Source of the DNA: an uncultured Bacteroides sp.
GTDB taxonomy: Bacteria > Bacteroidota > Bacteroidia > Bacteroidales > Bacteroidaceae
Length of the DNA stretch: 64,000 nucleotides
Assembly: GCF_959029255.1 (NCBI RefSeq)
Contig: NZ_CAUFUE010000018.1
Span: forward strand, 1-64,000
Direction: 5' to 3'
Part shown: positions 60,195-64,000 of the stretch, in pieces
Layout of the letters: each line of letters starts with the position of its first letter
How positions within the stretch are numbered: position 1 is the stretch's first letter
Notes under the pieces: generated by a model
Told to the model about the DNA's origin: nothing
Database searches by the model: none
What the model saw: only the letters and a program-made list of their open reading frames with translations
Translations under genes and position numbers: made by a program

Positions 60195-61841
60195 ATGAGA
60201 AAAGCTTTATCTTATAAGGTGACTTTTATATTGTTCTTTATATTGAACTTTGTACTTTCTGTTTGTTATAATATAGATAATGAAAAATTAGCCCTTCTTC
60301 CTAAAAGACTTATTTTAGCTCTTATCAATAGTATTGGGGTAAGTGTTGTTTTATTGGGTATACTATTTATATTTTATCGATACCTGAAACTTAATTTGCG
60401 AATATTTTTCCTTTGTATATTGTTTATAATAGATCTTGTAGAAAGTTTTGTGTTAATTACATTCAATTCATTGATTACACCTTCTATTATATTGGTCATT
60501 CTCGAAACCAATATGCAAGAGATTTCCGAATTTTTTGATACTGCATATTTCGATGTATATACTTGCCTTACTTTATTGGTTATAATTATCATAGCCGGAT
60601 TGTGTTTATTCTTTATACATAAGCTTGATTCATATCATTTCCCTAAATTTTTCAATCATAGTAAATTGAATGTTTACTTGGCGGTGACAGGAGGAATTGT
60701 TTATATACTTTTATCTTATTACACCATACACATGCGTAAAATCATATCTTATCCTTCTTTAACAGGCATTGAGCGTTTGTATTATTCCATAAAAGTTACA
60801 TTGCATGATAGAATCGATTATCAGAGAATAATGAGTTTAGTGAAAAAGGCGCAACCTGAGATACGGCAAGTACATGAGGGGGTTTCCAATATTGTATTGA
60901 TTTTGGGAGAGTCGTTGTCAAAAGTACATATGAATTGCTATGGATATTCTCTTCCAACTACACCCTATTTAAACGAAAGAATAAAAAACGGAGAAATTGT
61001 AGTTTTTGATAGTGTAATGACTAGGAAAACTGTAACTGTTGAAGCTCTGAAAGTAATAATGAGCTTTTATAATCATATGTCGGAAAGGTCGTGGTATGAG
61101 TATTATATGCTCCCTACAGTTATGCAATCGGCTGGATATAATACTTTTTGGTTATCCAATCAGGAAAGCTTTGGAGTGGCTGATTTCAATATTTCGGCTG
61201 CGATAGCTTCTTCTGCAGAAAAAGTAATATATACGCACCAAAGACATACTTCAGAGGATAAAGTTGGTTATTTTGATGAAGGAATACTTCCTTTTTTAGA
61301 TGATTGTATTGGAAAAGGTTGGAAAAATTTTTATGTTTGTCACCTCATGGGTTCTCATTGGAGATATGCTAATCGATATCCTGAGGCTTTCAATAAATTT
61401 AACTCTGAAGATATTAAGAATAACAAGAGAAAATCCTTTAAAAAGATAATAGCAGAATATGATAACTCTGTACTTTATAATGACTATGTTGTCAATGAGA
61501 TAATAAAGAGATTCCAAAAAAGTGAAAGTATTATTTTATATTTTCCCGATCATGGAGAAGAAGTATATGATACTCAGAATATGAATGGGCATCGAATGGA
61601 TAATCCGACTTTAACAATGATGGAAATACCATTTTTTGTCTGGATGTCGAAAACAATGCAGGAACATTATTCTTCATTGGTGTGCCGCATTAAGAAAGCT
61701 ACTTCAAACCAATTTTATACGGAAAATATAATTCATACCGTATTGGACATAGGAGGAATAGAACTTTCTGGATATGATGCAACAAAGAGTCTTTTTTATA
61801 ATGAAGAAAAAACAAATATAGAAACCGGTATATGTCACTGA
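60195..61841 (+). CDS. phosphoethanolamine-transferase-like membrane enzyme (EptA/CptA type)
   Basis: This 548-residue inner-membrane protein has five hydrophobic segments in the first 190 residues and a periplasmic alkaline-phosphatase-fold domain after about 235. Metal and catalytic marks: 'VLILGESLSKVHMNCYGY' (Glu ligand), the probable nucleophile T279 in 'RKTVTVEALK', 'HLMGSHWRY', and 'YFPDHGEEVYD'. It transfers a phospho-group, usually phosphoethanolamine, to lipid A, core or another glycan. In this cluster it may decorate the polysaccharide made by its neighbours. The base composition is clearly A+T-rich compared with 56-59 kb. It overlaps the flippase gene by 10 bases. Confidence 0.88.
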   Translation: MRKALSYKVTFILFFILNFVLSVCYNIDNEKLALLPKRLILALINSIGVSVVLLGILFIFYRYLKLNLRIFFLCILFIIDLVESFVLITFNSLITPSIILVILETNMQEISEFFDTAYFDVYTCLTLLVIIIIAGLCLFFIHKLDSYHFPKFFNHSKLNVYLAVTGGIVYILLSYYTIHMRKIISYPSLTGIERLYYSIKVTLHDRIDYQRIMSLVKKAQPEIRQVHEGVSNIVLILGESLSKVHMNCYGYSLPTTPYLNERIKNGEIVVFDSVMTRKTVTVEALKVIMSFYNHMSERSWYEYYMLPTVMQSAGYNTFWLSNQESFGVADFNISAAIASSAEKVIYTHQRHTSEDKVGYFDEGILPFLDDCIGKGWKNFYVCHLMGSHWRYANRYPEAFNKFNSEDIKNNKRKSFKKIIAEYDNSVLYNDYVVNEIIKRFQKSESIILYFPDHGEEVYDTQNMNGHRMDNPTLTMMEIPFFVWMSKTMQEHYSSLVCRIKKATSNQFYTENIIHTVLDIGGIELSGYDATKSLFYNEEKTNIETGICH

Positions 61842-63268
61842 AGAATCAGGCTATAAAGGGCTTTTTTTGGAATTCTATAGAACGTTTCTCTGCTCAAGGA
61901 ATTCAATTTGTATTGACGATATTTATTGCGCGTATATTGTCACCAGATGATTATGGTCTGATAGCAATGTTGAGCATTTTTATGGCTGTTGCACAAGTGC
62001 TTGTTGACAGTGGATTTGGAAACGCACTGATACAGAAAAAAGAACGTAGTGAAGTGGATTATAGTACTGCATTTTATTTTAATATAATCGTTTCCATAAT
62101 AATATATCTTCTACTCTATTTTACTTCTCCTTTGATTGCAAATTTTTATGAACAATCTCAATTAACACAAATTGCGCGTGTATTTGGTTTTGTGCTTATT
62201 ATAAATTCATTTTCTATCGTTCAACAAGCTAGGTTGACCATTTTGCTTGATTTCAAGAAACAGGCTGTTGCATCTCTTATTTCGGTAGTGGTAAGTGGAA
62301 TTGTCGGAATATATATAGCATATTGTGGATATGGGGTATGGGCATTGGTATGGCAAGCTATATTTGCAGCATTTTGCAGGGGAGTGATATTTTGGATATA
62401 TGCTCATTGGTTTCCCGGATATGTATTTTCAATGAGATCTTTTCATTATATGTTTTCGTTTGGTTCCCGTTTGATGTTAGCTTCCTTGTTACATACAGTT
62501 TACACTAATATGTATTCATTGGTAGTGGGAAAGGTTTTCACTGCTTCTACTTTAGGGTATTTTAATCGGGCTTTCACTTTAGGACAATTCCCTGTACAAA
62601 ACTTTTCGGTTATTATTCTGAAAGTACTATATCCGATTCAATGTCGTTTTCAGGATGATTTGGAGAAGTTCAATTATATATTTGTTAACTATCTGCGTTT
62701 CTCATGTTTTGTTTTATTTCCTATAATGATAGGAATGTTTGTTTTGGCAGAACCATTGATATCTGTATTGTTGACGGATAAATGGTTACCAGCTGTTCCT
62801 TTTTTACAAATAATCTGTTTGGCTGGTATGTGGAATCCTGTGATGCAAATCAATGTTTCGGTTTTGGATGCTAAGGGTAGAAGCGACTATCATTTACAAT
62901 CAGAAATAATAAAAAAAATATTGGCATTTGTTATTTTATTTGTTTCTTTACCTTTAGGGATAAAAATGATATGCGTGGGACTTGTGGTTTACGCATTTAC
63001 TGATATGGCTATTATTATTTGGTATACAAGGCGGCTGACAGGAATAGGATATTGTAGACAAATCAAGATTTTGTTACCTGTTATATTACTCAGTACAACG
63101 ATGGGAAGTGTTGCATGGTTGGCTTCCTCGTTATTTACAGATGCGTGGCTTCGTTTACTTGTAGGTATAACTGTAGGAGGTATTTGGTACTTGGGTGGTG
63201 CTTGGATTTTTCATTTTAAAGAGTGGGAATATGGAAAAAAAATTATTTGTAACAGCTCGTTGGAATAG
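61832..63268 (+). CDS. polysaccharide flippase (Wzx/WzxC type, MOP superfamily)
   Basis: This 478-residue protein has about twelve to fourteen membrane segments and the family start 'GFFWNSIERFSAQGIQFVLT', then 'IARILSPDDYGLIAMLSIF' and 'DSGFGNALIQKK'. It moves lipid-linked sugar units across the inner membrane. The gene overlaps its upstream neighbour by 10 bases and its downstream neighbour by 38 bases. That tight packing marks a single transcription unit for surface-glycan export. The A+T-rich composition matches the two flanking genes. Confidence 0.9.
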   Translation: MSLKNQAIKGFFWNSIERFSAQGIQFVLTIFIARILSPDDYGLIAMLSIFMAVAQVLVDSGFGNALIQKKERSEVDYSTAFYFNIIVSIIIYLLLYFTSPLIANFYEQSQLTQIARVFGFVLIINSFSIVQQARLTILLDFKKQAVASLISVVVSGIVGIYIAYCGYGVWALVWQAIFAAFCRGVIFWIYAHWFPGYVFSMRSFHYMFSFGSRLMLASLLHTVYTNMYSLVVGKVFTASTLGYFNRAFTLGQFPVQNFSVIILKVLYPIQCRFQDDLEKFNYIFVNYLRFSCFVLFPIMIGMFVLAEPLISVLLTDKWLPAVPFLQIICLAGMWNPVMQINVSVLDAKGRSDYHLQSEIIKKILAFVILFVSLPLGIKMICVGLVVYAFTDMAIIIWYTRRLTGIGYCRQIKILLPVILLSTTMGSVAWLASSLFTDAWLRLLVGITVGGIWYLGGAWIFHFKEWEYGKKIICNSSLE

Positions 63269-64000
63269 GTCGGACATCAGGAAAACGTGGTCTGGAAGTG
63301 GATATGCCCTTTGGCAAGGACTTTCCAAAAACTTTCGTGTAGAAAAAATTGCTTTGGTAAATACATGGTGGTATCGCTGTTTGCAATTAGCCCGTCGTGT
63401 CGGAATGAGGTTTCTATCAAAACCATTGGAAGATATACAAACTAATATTTTAAGGAAACAGATTCAACAATATAAGAATATACCGGTATTTATGATAACG
63501 GGAGTTTTTGAAGTAGAAAATCCTTCATATTTGTACATGGATAATATTTGGGAAGTAGCTCATTTGTTAACATCTTCAGAAGCACAAAATAAACATTATT
63601 TCAATCATTTTTTTAGTTATTCTTCCCAAGAAATTTCATTTCAGATTACCCGCCAATATAATGTTTTTTCTAAAAGTAAAGCAATTTTTTTGATGGGGCA
63701 TTGGCTTGCCGACTATATGAAAGATATTTATCCGGAGTTCAAAGACAAGATATATGCAGTTGGTGGAGGATGCAATGCATACTCTTTCAATTCTGATGAG
63801 ATACGTCGTGGAAACAAAATATTATTTGTAGGTAAGGCATTTTTGCGTAAGGGAGGTGATATCGTGGTGGAAGCTTTTCGATTACTGCGTGCCAATTATA
63901 AAAAAGATGCAGAATTAATTATAGTAGGTCCTAAAACTCTGCCAGATAAATATAGGGGAGAAGGAATTATATTCAAAGGTTGTCTCTCTTTTGAAGAGGT
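63231..64000 (+). CDS. glycosyltransferase, family 4 (cut by window end)
   Basis: From the ATG at 63231 an open frame runs for 256 codons to the window end with no stop. The start overlaps the flippase gene by 38 bases in another frame. The N-terminal half has 'LWQGLSKNFRVEKIALVNTW' and 'IFLMGHWLADYMKDIYPEF'. The C-terminal part 'NKILFVGKAFLRKGGDIVVE', 'AFRLLRANYKKDAELIIVG' and 'IIFKGCLSFEEV' is the nucleotide-sugar half of a GT-B enzyme of family 4. The catalytic end of the domain lies beyond the window. It should add a sugar to the repeat unit exported by the flippase. Confidence 0.85.
   Translation, partial: MEKKLFVTARWNRSDIRKTWSGSGYALWQGLSKNFRVEKIALVNTWWYRCLQLARRVGMRFLSKPLEDIQTNILRKQIQQYKNIPVFMITGVFEVENPSYLYMDNIWEVAHLLTSSEAQNKHYFNHFFSYSSQEISFQITRQYNVFSKSKAIFLMGHWLADYMKDIYPEFKDKIYAVGGGCNAYSFNSDEIRRGNKILFVGKAFLRKGGDIVVEAFRLLRANYKKDAELIIVGPKTLPDKYRGEGIIFKGCLSFEE

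Overview
The window looks like the chromosome of a gut Bacteroides. It carries a SusC/SusD pair controlled by an ECF sigma factor and a FecR-type anti-sigma factor, a serine-type sulfatase, an M60 peptidase, promoters of the Bacteroides form (TTTG, about 19 bases, TAnnTTTG), an S16 ribosomal protein with a long tail, and a biotin operon with a BioB-BioA fusion. The species cannot be named from sequence alone. No tRNA, rRNA, CRISPR array, transposase or complete insertion sequence was seen.

Layout. (1) 253-13530: one long operon of a membrane-fusion protein, a single ABC ATPase, eight FtsX/MacB-type permeases arranged as four tandem pairs, and a GIN-domain protein. A perfect 20-bp palindrome and a sigma-54-like promoter precede it. 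(2) 13574-26556: a polysaccharide-utilisation-type locus with sigma factor, FecR, SusC, SusD, a DUF1735/discoidin lipoprotein, an M60 peptidase and a sulfatase, but no glycoside hydrolase. It points to sulfated host glycoprotein such as mucin. (3) 26557-35230: an intergenic stretch with four 22-bp tandem repeats, an orphan sensor kinase, a fucose-isomerase-like protein, an aminotransferase with a LolC/E-like permease, and a glycosyltransferase. (4) 35587-41381: the biotin operon bioBA-bioF-bioG-bioC-bioD on the minus strand. (5) 41728-49426: anaerobic ribonucleotide reductase, a MetE-like protein without most zinc ligands, a TlpA-type lipoprotein, rpsP and an NhaC-type antiporter. (6) 49839-54998: altronate dehydratase, a LacI-type regulator, KDG kinase and KDPG aldolase, which together take D-altronate to pyruvate plus glyceraldehyde 3-phosphate. 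Twin operators sit in the divergent promoter region. (7) 55284-55627: a promoter, repeats and terminator with no reading frame, probably an undescribed small RNA. (8) 55710-64000: a surface-polysaccharide region with two complete glycosyltransferases or transferase-like genes, an asparagine-synthase-like ligase, a HepT-MntA toxin-antitoxin pair, a broken glycosyltransferase, a phosphoethanolamine-transferase-like protein, a flippase and a glycosyltransferase cut by the window end. The DNA becomes clearly more A+T-rich from about 59.9 kb.

The intergenic DNA is unusually structured. Several gene junctions hold nested inverted-repeat elements built from shared word-like modules, and three unrelated genes have the same A/T-rich repeat ending exactly four bases before the start codon. 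The best candidates for something new are the RNA at 55.3 kb, the four-pair permease array with its palindrome and sigma-54 site, the paired five-codon leader ORFs before susC and the sulfatase, and the arginine-rich in-frame leader ahead of the biotin fusion gene.
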